A stretch of 64,000 nt of DNA from Carnobacterium jeotgali MS3 (GTDB lineage: Bacteria > Bacillota > Bacilli > Lactobacillales > Carnobacteriaceae), in the NCBI RefSeq assembly GCF_000745125.1, contig NZ_JQNF01000005.1:372001-436000 (forward strand). The letters are read 5' to 3'. The position numbers and the translations under genes are program-made. Every line of letters begins with the position of its first letter. Within the stretch, counting starts at the first letter, position 1. Positions 47,807 to 55,594 of this stretch are shown here, piece by piece. The notes beneath the pieces are model-generated. The model was not told the DNA's origin. It did not search any database and saw nothing but the letters and a program-made list of their open reading frames with translations.

Positions 47807-49172
47807 TCAAGAGCCACAAAAAAGAAATGTCAAAAAAACAAGTCGTTATTTAGCTATGTCAATTTTAGAACGGACTGATAAAACGGGTTCATATTCTAAT
47901 TTGCTTATTAACGAGGCGATTCAAAAAAATAAGTTGAGTGCAGCTGATGCTCGCTTATTAACCGAATTGGTATATGGCGTTTTGCAACGGAAATTAACTT
48001 TAGATTTTTATTTATCTTCATTTCTAGCTGAAGATAAAAAAATTGATATCTGGGTTCGCAATCTATTAAGATTGTCAATTTATCAAATGATTTATTTAGA
48101 TAAAATACCGGTACATGCGATTTTATTTGAAGCAGTTGAAGTAGCTAAGAAAAAAGGGCATATCGGAATCAGTAAATTTATTAACGGCGTTTTAAGAAAC
48201 GCTGATCGTAAAGGTTTCTCTAGCATTGAAACAATTAAGGATCCTATGGAACGTTTAAGCATTGAATTGAGCATGCCAAAATGGCTAGTCGAAAAATTCA
48301 CTGAGGACATTGGCTTAGAAGAAACTAAAAAAATGGGTGAATCTCTGCTTCGTCCGAGCCATTCAAGCGCTCGAGTAAATGAGAAGTTTTTGACAGTGGA
48401 AGAAGCTTTAGAAGCTATGGAAGAAGAAGGATTTGACGTTCGTAAAAGTGCTATTTCACCAGTTGGTATCGTCAGTGATGGTGGACATTTTGCTTCCTCT
48501 CCTTTATTTCAATCAGGTCAATTAACGATTCAAGATGAATCTTCTCAACTAGTTGCGCCTGCTTTACAACTAGAACCACATCATCAAGTTTTAGATGCTT
48601 GTGCTGCGCCAGGTGGAAAAACAACTCATATTGCTTCATATTTATCTGCTGAAGAAGGCGGAAAAGTAACGGCACTTGATCTGCATGAGCATAAAGTAGC
48701 TTTGATTACTGAAAACGCCAAAAGAATGCATGTTGAAGATGTTGTTACAGCAATGAAACTGGATGCTAGAAATGTAGACCAAGAGTTTTCTGATGAACAG
48801 TTTGATCGCATATTAGTTGATGCGCCTTGTTCTGGTCTAGGATTAATGAGACGTAAACCAGATATTAAGTATACTAAAAAAGAAAAAGACTTATTAAATT
48901 TGCAAAAAGTTCAGTTGGGTATTTTAGAACAAGTCGCTCCAAAACTAAAAGTAGGTGGACTTTTAGTTTACAGTACGTGTACAATAGCAAATGAGGAAAA
49001 TAAAGATACAGTTGACAAGTTTTTATCGTTACACACTGACTTTGAACAAGTTTCTGTCAAAGTTGAAGACTCGCTAACTAGATGTATAAAAAATGGATCT
49101 CTTCAACTTTATCCGCATGATTTTGGAACAGATGGCTTTTTTATCAGCTGTCTAAGAAAAGTACAGAAATAA
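47796..49172 (+). CDS. rsmB: 16S rRNA (cytosine967-C5)-methyltransferase
   Basis: 458 residues. An N-terminal NusB-like RNA-binding domain (about 10-135) precedes a SAM-dependent RNA m5C methyltransferase domain. The SAM loop is DACAAPGGKTTH. The two catalytic cysteines lie in DAPCSGLG and VYSTCTI. In Bacillus rlmN follows at this locus; here it is missing and stp comes next after a hairpin-containing gap. Confidence 0.95.
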   Translation: METNQEPQKRNVKKTSRYLAMSILERTDKTGSYSNLLINEAIQKNKLSAADARLLTELVYGVLQRKLTLDFYLSSFLAEDKKIDIWVRNLLRLSIYQMIYLDKIPVHAILFEAVEVAKKKGHIGISKFINGVLRNADRKGFSSIETIKDPMERLSIELSMPKWLVEKFTEDIGLEETKKMGESLLRPSHSSARVNEKFLTVEEALEAMEEEGFDVRKSAISPVGIVSDGGHFASSPLFQSGQLTIQDESSQLVAPALQLEPHHQVLDACAAPGGKTTHIASYLSAEEGGKVTALDLHEHKVALITENAKRMHVEDVVTAMKLDARNVDQEFSDEQFDRILVDAPCSGLGLMRRKPDIKYTKKEKDLLNLQKVQLGILEQVAPKLKVGGLLVYSTCTIANEENKDTVDKFLSLHTDFEQVSVKVEDSLTRCIKNGSLQLYPHDFGTDGFFISCLRKVQK

Positions 49173-49186
49173 GCGATTCAAAAGTT

Positions 49187-49232
49187 AAAACAAATAAACG
49201 GGAAGTTCTTTTCCCGTTTGATTTGTTTTTTA
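49187..49232 (+). terminator. Terminator after rsmB
   Basis: ACAAATAAACGGGAA pairs with TTCCCGTTTGATTTGT (one bulge) and is followed by TTTTT. Confidence 0.88.
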
Positions 49233-49255
49233 AGTAATTGTTGAGTATGTCTATT

Positions 49256-49309
49256 TCTGTATCATTTCACTACGGCTTGTTTATTCAAGCCGTAGTGAAA
49301 TGATACAGA
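49256..49309. repeat. Perfect 24-bp inverted repeat (hairpin) between rsmB and stp
   Basis: The arms at 49256-49279 and 49286-49309 are perfectly complementary, with a 6-base loop TTTATT. Arm landmarks are CTGTATCATTTC, CACTACGGCTTG and the reverse complement. No T run follows on either strand, so it is not a usual terminator, and a normal terminator already ends rsmB 24 bases upstream. It lies 63 bases before stp. Confidence 0.9.
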
Positions 49310-49371
49310 GAGTGAATAACCAATCGAAATTTTAATAAGAAACAAATTAGTGAAAGGTATGAGGTGGAACA

Positions 49372-50133
49372 ATGGAAGTTGTATTTCGCAGTGATACTGG
49401 TAAAAAGAGAAAGAATAATCAAGATTTTGCTGGTTACTTTATCAATAAAAACAATATTATGCTAGCGATTCTTTGTGATGGAATGGGTGGGCATCGAGGC
49501 GGAGATGTTGCAAGTGAAATGGCCGTATCTCAATTAGGACATTCATGGGAGGAATCGACTGTTCAGAATGCTGAACAAGTCACACAATGGATGTTGACCA
49601 GAATTAGTCGCGAAAACAAACGCATTTTAGAAAAATCACGTCAATTTTCTGATTTGGAAGGAATGGGGACTACGCTTGTTGCAACAGCATTGGTCGATCA
49701 AGAATTTGTGATTGCGAATATTGGCGACAGCAGAGGGTACCACTACACTGCCGGACGTTTTAACCAAGTAACTGAAGATCATTCATTGGTTAATGAACTA
49801 GTAAAAAGCGGCGAAATTTCTTTGAAAGATGCCGAAAATCATCCTAGAAAAAATGTTTTGACTCGTTCTCTAGGTGTAACAGATGAGATAGATATTGATG
49901 TAACGATTTTACCGGCCTTGCCAAATGATCAAATGTTACTTTGTTCAGATGGATTAACAAATATGGTTGAGGATCAAGAGATAAAAGATATTTTAAGCAC
50001 TAATAAATCGGCTGAAGAAAAAATAGATACGTTGATAGATGTGGCTAATGACCGTGGAGGGTTAGATAACATAACGATCATATTGGTTCAGACAAAAATA
50101 GAAGGGAGGGACAGCAGTCATGGAAATGGGTAA
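49372..50133 (+). CDS. stp: PP2C-type serine/threonine protein phosphatase
   Basis: 253 residues, ATG 49372 after GGTATGAGGTGG. It is a cytosolic metal-dependent phosphatase that reverses phosphorylation by the neighbouring PASTA kinase. PP2C motifs visible are SDTGKKRKNNQD, CDGMGGHRGGDVAS with Asp36, ANIGDSRGY and LCSDGLTNMV. It overlaps prkC by 14 bases, so kinase and phosphatase are translationally linked, as in other Firmicutes. Confidence 0.96.
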   Translation: MEVVFRSDTGKKRKNNQDFAGYFINKNNIMLAILCDGMGGHRGGDVASEMAVSQLGHSWEESTVQNAEQVTQWMLTRISRENKRILEKSRQFSDLEGMGTTLVATALVDQEFVIANIGDSRGYHYTAGRFNQVTEDHSLVNELVKSGEISLKDAENHPRKNVLTRSLGVTDEIDIDVTILPALPNDQMLLCSDGLTNMVEDQEIKDILSTNKSAEEKIDTLIDVANDRGGLDNITIILVQTKIEGRDSSHGNG

Positions 50134-52102
50134 AAAGCTAAACGGTCGTTACAAAATAATTGGAACAGTTGGTTCTGGTGGCATGGCAAATGTTTATCTT
50201 GCAAGAGATCTTATTCTCGAAAGAGATGTAGCGGTTAAAGTATTGCGCTTTGACTTTAGAGACGATCAAGATACAATCCGTCGATTTAAACGGGAAGCAT
50301 TAGCTGCAACAGAATTGATTCATCCAAATATTGTAAGTGTATATGATGTAGGAGAAGAAGAAAACAACCAATACATTGTTATGGAGTATATCAAAGGCAT
50401 GGATTTAAAACATTATATCCATAGTAATTTTCCTATACCCTACCAAAAAGTTCTAGATATTATGAGACAAATTCTTGCAGCCGTTGCAGAAGCTCATAAT
50501 AATCGGATTATTCATAGGGATCTAAAACCCCAAAATGTTTTAATAGATGAGTCAGGCGTCGTTAAAATAACAGATTTTGGTATAGCAGTAGCGTTATCAC
50601 AAACGTCTATTACACAAACGAATTCTTTATTGGGATCAGTCCATTATCTTTCGCCAGAACAAGCAAGAGGAGGAATGGCAACCAACCAATCAGATATCTA
50701 TTCATTAGGGATTATTTTATATGAATTGTTAACAGGAAATGTTCCTTTTGAAGGCGAATCTGCTGTGTCGATTGCTTTAAAGCATTTCCAAGAATCCCTT
50801 CCATCAGTGAAAGATTTTGATCATCGTATTCCACAGTCTTTAGAAAATGTTGTTCTTAAAGCAACGGCAAAAGAAACGATTGACAGATATCGTTCCGCTC
50901 AAGAAATGGCTGCTGATTTAGCCACCTCTTTATCGCCTAAAAGAATTAATGAATCAAAATTTTCCCCAGCCAGTTTGATGGAGAAAACAAAAATATTGGA
51001 ACCTATTGTTCCTGTAGCGCCTATTGCTTTAGCCGAAGAGAAAGTAGAACCGTCTAAAAGTGAAAAGCAAACTAAAGAAACAAAAAAAGATAAAAAGCCA
51101 AAGAAAAAGAAGTGGAAGATATTTTGGCTTACAGTATTGTTGCTCATACTCATTGTTACAGGTGGAATGGTTGCTTTTGCTCTTTCAGCGCCAAAAGATA
51201 TCTCTGTACCAGATGTAATAGGAATGTCCGAAAAGGAAGCCAAAGAGGCTCTTTCAACCGCTAATTTGCAAGTTAGCCAGACTATCATAGAGACAAGCGA
51301 AGATGTCGAAGAAGGACTTGTAACAAGAACAGATCCTGAAACCGGTACAACTGTTAAAGAGGAAACGGATATTAACTTATATATTAGTTCTGGAAAAGAG
51401 ACTGTTTCATTTAAAGACTATACAGGTGAACCTTATGAAGAAGTTCGAGCTGAACTGATGGAGCAAGGCTTTACTACTGAACGAGTTGATGAAAGCAGTG
51501 ATACGGTTCCAGAAGGCTCTATTATTGAACAAAGTATAGCTGAAGATGAAGAGGTTGTTCCAAGTGAAACAACCGTTACATTAACAGTTAGCACGGGCGA
51601 AGCTAGATTTGAAATGAAAGATCTAACGGGTTATTCTGAAAAAGGTGTACAAGTCTATGCAGATGAAAATGGGTTGTCTGTAACTTTTAAAGAAGAATAT
51701 TCTAATGATATTTTAGAAGGACAAGTCATCTCGCAAGACCCTGCAGCAGGAGAACTGTTGTCTAGCGGCGCTTCGTTCTCAGTCGTGATTTCATTGGGTA
51801 AAGAACCGGAACAAACATTTTCAAAAACGGTAACGATTCCTTACGCGAAACCCAAAAAAACAGATTCTGAAGCAGCGGTATCTGGCAGCGAATCCCAAGA
51901 GTCAGCTCCTATACCAAATGAGATTGTTATTTACATCAAAGATAAAGAACACTCTTTAGAGAATGAATTTCAAAAATTTACGATTACTGAAAATTTTGAA
52001 ACTGTCATTCCATTTATTCTCCAAGAAGGTGAAACTGGAACGTATCGGATTGAACGTGATGGAGAAGTTATAGATGAAAATACCAATGTTACAATTGACT
52101 AA
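50120..52102 (+). CDS. prkC: PASTA-domain membrane serine/threonine kinase
   Basis: 660 residues. The kinase domain (about 8-270) has the GSGGMANVY loop, Lys40, HRDLKPQN (Asp134), DFG (Asp152) and a Thr-rich activation segment at 162-167. A basic juxtamembrane linker leads to one transmembrane helix (about 334-356). Three extracellular PASTA repeats (about 358-430, 431-498, 499-565) sense muropeptides or lipid II. About 90 further extracellular residues form a strand-rich C-terminal extension. It controls cell wall growth and division. Confidence 0.96.
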   Translation: MEMGKKLNGRYKIIGTVGSGGMANVYLARDLILERDVAVKVLRFDFRDDQDTIRRFKREALAATELIHPNIVSVYDVGEEENNQYIVMEYIKGMDLKHYIHSNFPIPYQKVLDIMRQILAAVAEAHNNRIIHRDLKPQNVLIDESGVVKITDFGIAVALSQTSITQTNSLLGSVHYLSPEQARGGMATNQSDIYSLGIILYELLTGNVPFEGESAVSIALKHFQESLPSVKDFDHRIPQSLENVVLKATAKETIDRYRSAQEMAADLATSLSPKRINESKFSPASLMEKTKILEPIVPVAPIALAEEKVEPSKSEKQTKETKKDKKPKKKKWKIFWLTVLLLILIVTGGMVAFALSAPKDISVPDVIGMSEKEAKEALSTANLQVSQTIIETSEDVEEGLVTRTDPETGTTVKEETDINLYISSGKETVSFKDYTGEPYEEVRAELMEQGFTTERVDESSDTVPEGSIIEQSIAEDEEVVPSETTVTLTVSTGEARFEMKDLTGYSEKGVQVYADENGLSVTFKEEYSNDILEGQVISQDPAAGELLSSGASFSVVISLGKEPEQTFSKTVTIPYAKPKKTDSEAAVSGSESQESAPIPNEIVIYIKDKEHSLENEFQKFTITENFETVIPFILQEGETGTYRIERDGEVIDENTNVTID

Positions 52103-52108
52103 AATGCG

Positions 52109-52149
52109 AAAGATCAAAGAACTGATTTCAAGTTCTTTGATCTTTTTTT
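52109..52149 (+). terminator. Terminator of stp-prkC
   Basis: AAAGATCAAAGAACT pairs with AGTTCTTTGATCTTT (loop GATTTCA region) and runs into TTTTT. Confidence 0.93.
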
Positions 52150-52245
52150 CGTCTAAAATAAATGAAATTTGTATGATTAAAATCTTGCTTTCTGGAGATT
52201 CATTCAGTAGAGTAGAACTGAGAGCACGTATTAGGAGGGGTTTTA

Positions 52246-53148
52246 TTGCCGGAAGGTCAAATTAGAAAAGCGTTAAGTGGATTTTATTATGTATATTATA
52301 AAGGTGAAACCTATCAAACTAGAGGGAGAGGGAACTTTCGAAAAAGAGATCTAACACCTTTAGTTGGCGATTATGTTTTATTTGAAAGTGGCAATTTAAA
52401 AGAAGGTGTCGTGCAAGAACTATTACCTAGAAAAAATGAATTAGTTCGCCCGCCTGTAGCAAATGTTGATATTGGTGTTGTGGTTATGTCAGCTATTGAG
52501 CCCAATTTTTCAACGAATTTATTAGACCGCTTTTTGGTCACATTAGAAAGTAAAAGAATCCAAGCCATTATCTACATTAGTAAAATTGATTTATTGACAG
52601 ATGAAACGTTGCAACAAATAAAAGAAAAACAACGAGAATATGAAAAAATTGGCTATTCAATAGTCGTACCGGAACAAAAAGACAATAAAAAATCATTAGA
52701 GGAATTGGTTTCTTATTTTCCTGATAAATTAACAGTCTTTATGGGCCAATCAGGAGCAGGGAAATCGACACTGCTAAATAGCATCGCACCGGATTTGTTG
52801 TTGAAAACGGCTGAGATTTCAAGCTCTCTGGGACGTGGGAAACATACAACAAGGCATGTTGAATTATTGCCTTTATATAACGGGTTAGTAGCAGATACTC
52901 CTGGTTTTAGTTCAATCGATTTTTTAGAACTTGAGCCAGAAGAACTTTCTGCTTGTTTTCCTGAATTTGTTGAGGTACAAGATGAATGCCGATTCAGAGG
53001 ATGTATGCACAAAAAGGAACCTGGATGCCAGGTGAAAAAAGAAGTAGAATTAAATACAATACCAGAATACCGCTACCAGCATTATTTGCAATTTTTAAAT
53101 GAAATTGAAAGTCGAAAACCAAGATATGATAATAAAGATAAGAAATGA
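52246..53148 (+). CDS. rsgA: Ribosome small-subunit-dependent GTPase A
   Basis: 300 residues from TTG 52246, five bases after AGGAGGGG. It is a circularly permuted GTPase that checks late 30S assembly. The order is an N-terminal OB fold, then GTPase motifs G4, G1 (GQSGAGKST) and G3 (DTPGF), and a zinc finger with Cys/His ligands in DECRFRGCMHKKEPGC. rpe starts 10 bases later. Confidence 0.95.
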   Translation: MPEGQIRKALSGFYYVYYKGETYQTRGRGNFRKRDLTPLVGDYVLFESGNLKEGVVQELLPRKNELVRPPVANVDIGVVVMSAIEPNFSTNLLDRFLVTLESKRIQAIIYISKIDLLTDETLQQIKEKQREYEKIGYSIVVPEQKDNKKSLEELVSYFPDKLTVFMGQSGAGKSTLLNSIAPDLLLKTAEISSSLGRGKHTTRHVELLPLYNGLVADTPGFSSIDFLELEPEELSACFPEFVEVQDECRFRGCMHKKEPGCQVKKEVELNTIPEYRYQHYLQFLNEIESRKPRYDNKDKK

Positions 53149-53158
53149 GGATGAAATA

Positions 53159-53809
53159 ATGAAACTAGCACCATCTATTTTAAGTGCAGACTTTGCAAAT
53201 TTAGCAAGAGATATCCGTTTAGTAGAAGACGGAGGGGCTGATTATATTCATGTGGATGTAATGGATGGGCATTTTGTGCCAAACATTACGTTTGGAGCTG
53301 ACACAGTAGCGGCTATTCGTCCGGTAACTAAACTACCTTTAGATTGTCATTTAATGGTTGAATATCCAGAAAATCACGTTAAGAATTTCGCTAAAGCAGG
53401 CGCAGATATTATTACGATACATGCTGAAAGTACGCCTCACATTCATCGGGTGCTTCAATTGATAAAAGATCAAGGTGTTAAAGCCGGAATTGCAGTTAAT
53501 CCGGGTACACCAATCGAATCATTGATTCATGTATTAGGTTTAGTTGATTTGGTACTAGTTATGACTGTTAATCCAGGTTATGGTGGACAAAGTTTTATTC
53601 TTGAAACACTTAAAAAAATACAAGCAGCAAAAGAGTTGAAGGATAGAGAAGGGTATACTTATGAAATCGAAGTTGACGGAGGGATAGCCGAACAGACTGC
53701 TAAGCAATGCAAAGAAGCGGGAGCATCTGTTTTTGTTGCTGGTTCTTACATTTATAATGCAGAAGACCCGACAAATCAAATGGCTATCCTAAGGGGTGCG
53801 GTAAAATAA
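53159..53809 (+). CDS. rpe: Ribulose-phosphate 3-epimerase
   Basis: 216 residues from ATG 53159 with GAGGATG; an open frame 20 codons longer overlaps rsgA and is not used. It interconverts ribulose-5-phosphate and xylulose-5-phosphate in the pentose phosphate pathway. The TIM-barrel signatures are APSILSADF, HVDVMDGHFVPN and VNPGYGGQSF. It lies in the rsgA-rpe-thiN run typical of Firmicutes. Confidence 0.96.
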   Translation: MKLAPSILSADFANLARDIRLVEDGGADYIHVDVMDGHFVPNITFGADTVAAIRPVTKLPLDCHLMVEYPENHVKNFAKAGADIITIHAESTPHIHRVLQLIKDQGVKAGIAVNPGTPIESLIHVLGLVDLVLVMTVNPGYGGQSFILETLKKIQAAKELKDREGYTYEIEVDGGIAEQTAKQCKEAGASVFVAGSYIYNAEDPTNQMAILRGAVK

Positions 53810-53810
53810 A

Positions 53811-54470
53811 ATGGGACAACATCTTGCTATTATGGTAGGTGGACCTTGTGAGCAAATTCCATCACTAAAAGACATCCATTCGAAAGAACTCATTTGGATA
53901 GGTGTTGACAGAGGAGCTGTTCGTTTATTAGAACAAGGAATTGTTCCACAGATAGCACTTGGAGATTTTGATTCTGTTACAAAAGAAGAATTAAAACACA
54001 TAAAAAAAGAAATTGCTGATGTTCGAATTTACCAAGCTGAAAAAGATGAAACTGATACGGAATTGGCTGTCCAAATTGCTTTTGATGAATTTAAACCAGA
54101 AAGTGTCTCTATTTATGGAACAACTGGTGGAAGAATGGATCATCTGTTAAATAATATCTATATGATATTCCAGCCAAAACTTTTCCAGTATGCTTCTAAA
54201 ATCCGCTTGTTAGACGTCCAAAATACGATTTCTTATTTTACGTCTGGTACACATAGTTTGACGAAAGAACAAGATAAAAAGTATCTAGCGTTTGTCTGTT
54301 TATCTCCAGTGAAACAATTGACAATTAAAGATGCGAAGTATCGTTTAACAAATACAAATTTTGTTCATCCGATTTCTTTGGCAAGTAATGAATTTGTCAC
54401 TAATACAGTTTCTTTTTCTTTTGAATCAGGAGTAATAGCTGTTATTCAAAGTAAAGATAATGAAACATAA
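53811..54470 (+). CDS. thiN: Thiamine pyrophosphokinase
   Basis: 219 residues, ATG 53811 one base after the rpe stop, with AAGGGGTG upstream. It makes thiamine pyrophosphate from imported thiamine and ATP. Catalytic acidic motifs are ALGDFDSV and KDETDTELA, and a glycine-rich YGTTGGRMDH follows. The product is the ligand of the TPP riboswitch that controls thiT at 24.9 kb. Confidence 0.94.
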   Translation: MGQHLAIMVGGPCEQIPSLKDIHSKELIWIGVDRGAVRLLEQGIVPQIALGDFDSVTKEELKHIKKEIADVRIYQAEKDETDTELAVQIAFDEFKPESVSIYGTTGGRMDHLLNNIYMIFQPKLFQYASKIRLLDVQNTISYFTSGTHSLTKEQDKKYLAFVCLSPVKQLTIKDAKYRLTNTNFVHPISLASNEFVTNTVSFSFESGVIAVIQSKDNET

Positions 54471-54491
54471 GAATAACGAGTAACAAATTGA

Positions 54492-54650
54492 GGCTCTGTG
54501 TTTTTAGTGCAGAAAGATGAATTTAATTGATGCACAACATTTCTGGAGGAATAGGATGGTTAGCCCTGTGGGCACTCAGGGCGAAATCTATCATGGTTGT
54601 AAGCAGTTAAAGTAGCAACACTACGACTAAGAGCTCTAAGTGAATGAAAT
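54492..54650 (-). mobile_element. Truncated, decayed copy of an ISL3-family-derived miniature element
   Basis: Read on the minus strand this stretch aligns with the element at 57391-57650. Shared blocks include CTGCTTACAA.CATGATAGA, GAGTGCCCACAG/GAATGCCCACAG, CCTATTCCTCCAGAA and TAAATTCATCT, then an end reading AGAGCC (GGCTCT at 54492-54497 on the plus strand). The transposase-start end is missing and about 30 internal bases are deleted. No coding function remains. It sits between thiN and rpmB. Confidence 0.72.
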
Positions 54651-54666
54651 AGTTGAAAAAAACCAA

Positions 54667-54708
54667 ACAAAAAGAACCTTCTCCATAACGATGGGAAAGG
54701 TTCTTTTT
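54667..54708. terminator. Bidirectional terminator between the element remnant and rpmB
   Basis: AAAGAACCTT and CCAT pair with ATGG and AAGGTTCTTT. The T run is better on the plus strand (six Ts), with five Ts on the minus strand after rpmB. Confidence 0.85.
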
Positions 54709-54717
54709 TCAGTAAAA

Positions 54718-54906
54718 TTATACGCGTGCAACTTTACCAGATTTAAGAGCTCGAGCAGATACCCAAACTTTTTTAGGTGATCCATCAACCATGATACGAA
54801 CTTTTTGTAAGTTAGCACCCCAAGTACGTTTTGTTTTGTTCATAGCGTGAGAGCGGTTGTTTCCGCTTCTTGCTTTACGTCCTGTAATTGCACATTCTTT
54901 AGCCAT
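54718..54906 (-). CDS. rpmB: 50S ribosomal protein L28
   Basis: 62 residues from ATG 54906 with AAAGGAGG upstream; the longer upstream frame is leader. It is a small basic protein of the large subunit. The hallmark is [21 protein letters not shown] followed by [12 protein letters not shown]. As in Bacillus it is the one gene in this region on the opposite strand, between thiN and the asp23-like gene. Confidence 0.97.
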   Translation of the reverse strand: MAKECAITGRKARSGNNRSHAMNKTKRTWGANLQKVRIMVDGSPKKVWVSARALKSGKVARV

Positions 54907-54967
54907 TAGTCTTTCCTCCTTTGCCGATATATCGAAGCAAAGCTTCAATCAATACTCATACTTCAAT

Positions 54968-54996
54968 AATTTATCACAATTTACTTGCCTTTGCAA
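54968..54996 (-). promoter_or_regulatory. Promoter of rpmB
   Basis: On the minus strand TTGCAA (54996-54991), 17 bases, TAAATT (54973-54968). A small GAAGC/GCTTC hairpin lies in the leader at about 54936-54950. Confidence 0.65.
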
Positions 54997-55102
54997 CAAG
55001 TTTCTTTCAAGGGAATTTACTTGACAGTCTTTTTTAATTCCTTATTGTCGTTTAAATGAGGATTAAATTATGGAAACTTAGTTTTTCTTTTCTTAATCGG
55101 TC

Positions 55103-55111
55103 TGCTATGAT
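55103..55111 (+). promoter_or_regulatory. Extended -10 promoter of the asp23-like gene
   Basis: TGCTATGAT fits a TGN-extended -10 element 53 bases upstream of the start; its -35 is poor. A consensus -35 TTGACA also occurs at 55021 with only TATTGT 16 bases later. Confidence 0.45.
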
Positions 55112-55163
55112 AAAATATAGAATAGTAATTTATGGCTTGCTAGCCAAGAGGAGGATTTTTAAC

Positions 55164-55526
55164 ATGGCAGTTAAAATCAAAACACAATATGGAACAATAG
55201 ATATTTCAAACGAAGTTATAGCAACTGTTGTCGGCGGTGCAGCAACCGAAATTTTTGGAATTGTTGGTATGGCAAGTAAAAGCCAAATACGTGATAATTT
55301 AAATGATATATTAAAAAAAGAAAATTATTCACGTGGAGTAATTGTGCGACAAGAAGATAATGGTGTAGCAGTTGATATTTATATTATCGTTAGTTATGGA
55401 ATAAAGATTTCTGAAGTCAGCCGTAATGTGCAAGAGATTGTAAAATACAATTTAGAAACCATGTTAGGTGTTACTGCTAATACTGTAAATGTTTATGTTC
55501 AAGGTGTTCGTGTATTAAATGACTAA
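55164..55526 (+). CDS. Asp23/Gls24-family envelope stress protein (YloU-like)
   Basis: 120 residues from ATG 55164 with GAGGAGG; the frame is open upstream into non-coding sequence. The Asp23/DUF322 fold is visible (YGTIDISNEVIATVVGGAA, then VDIYIIVSYGIKISEVS). Family members are abundant small proteins linked to cell envelope homeostasis. The gene always precedes fakA/yloV in Firmicutes, which suggests a lipid connection. Confidence 0.9.
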   Translation: MAVKIKTQYGTIDISNEVIATVVGGAATEIFGIVGMASKSQIRDNLNDILKKENYSRGVIVRQEDNGVAVDIYIIVSYGIKISEVSRNVQEIVKYNLETMLGVTANTVNVYVQGVRVLND

Positions 55527-55594
55527 TAAAGAATTATCAAAGAAGAAATAGTTACTATAACGTTAGTGAAAAGTAACTTAGGAGGATATATGTA

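Noticed and set aside
50899-51288. 129-codon minus-strand frame within prkC
   Set aside because: Antisense to the PASTA kinase linker, transmembrane and first PASTA coding region; hydrophobic content mirrors the opposite strand.
54541-54630. GC-richer patch considered as a tRNA or structured ncRNA
   Set aside because: No cloverleaf or CCA end; the sequence is explained by homology to the element at 57391-57650.
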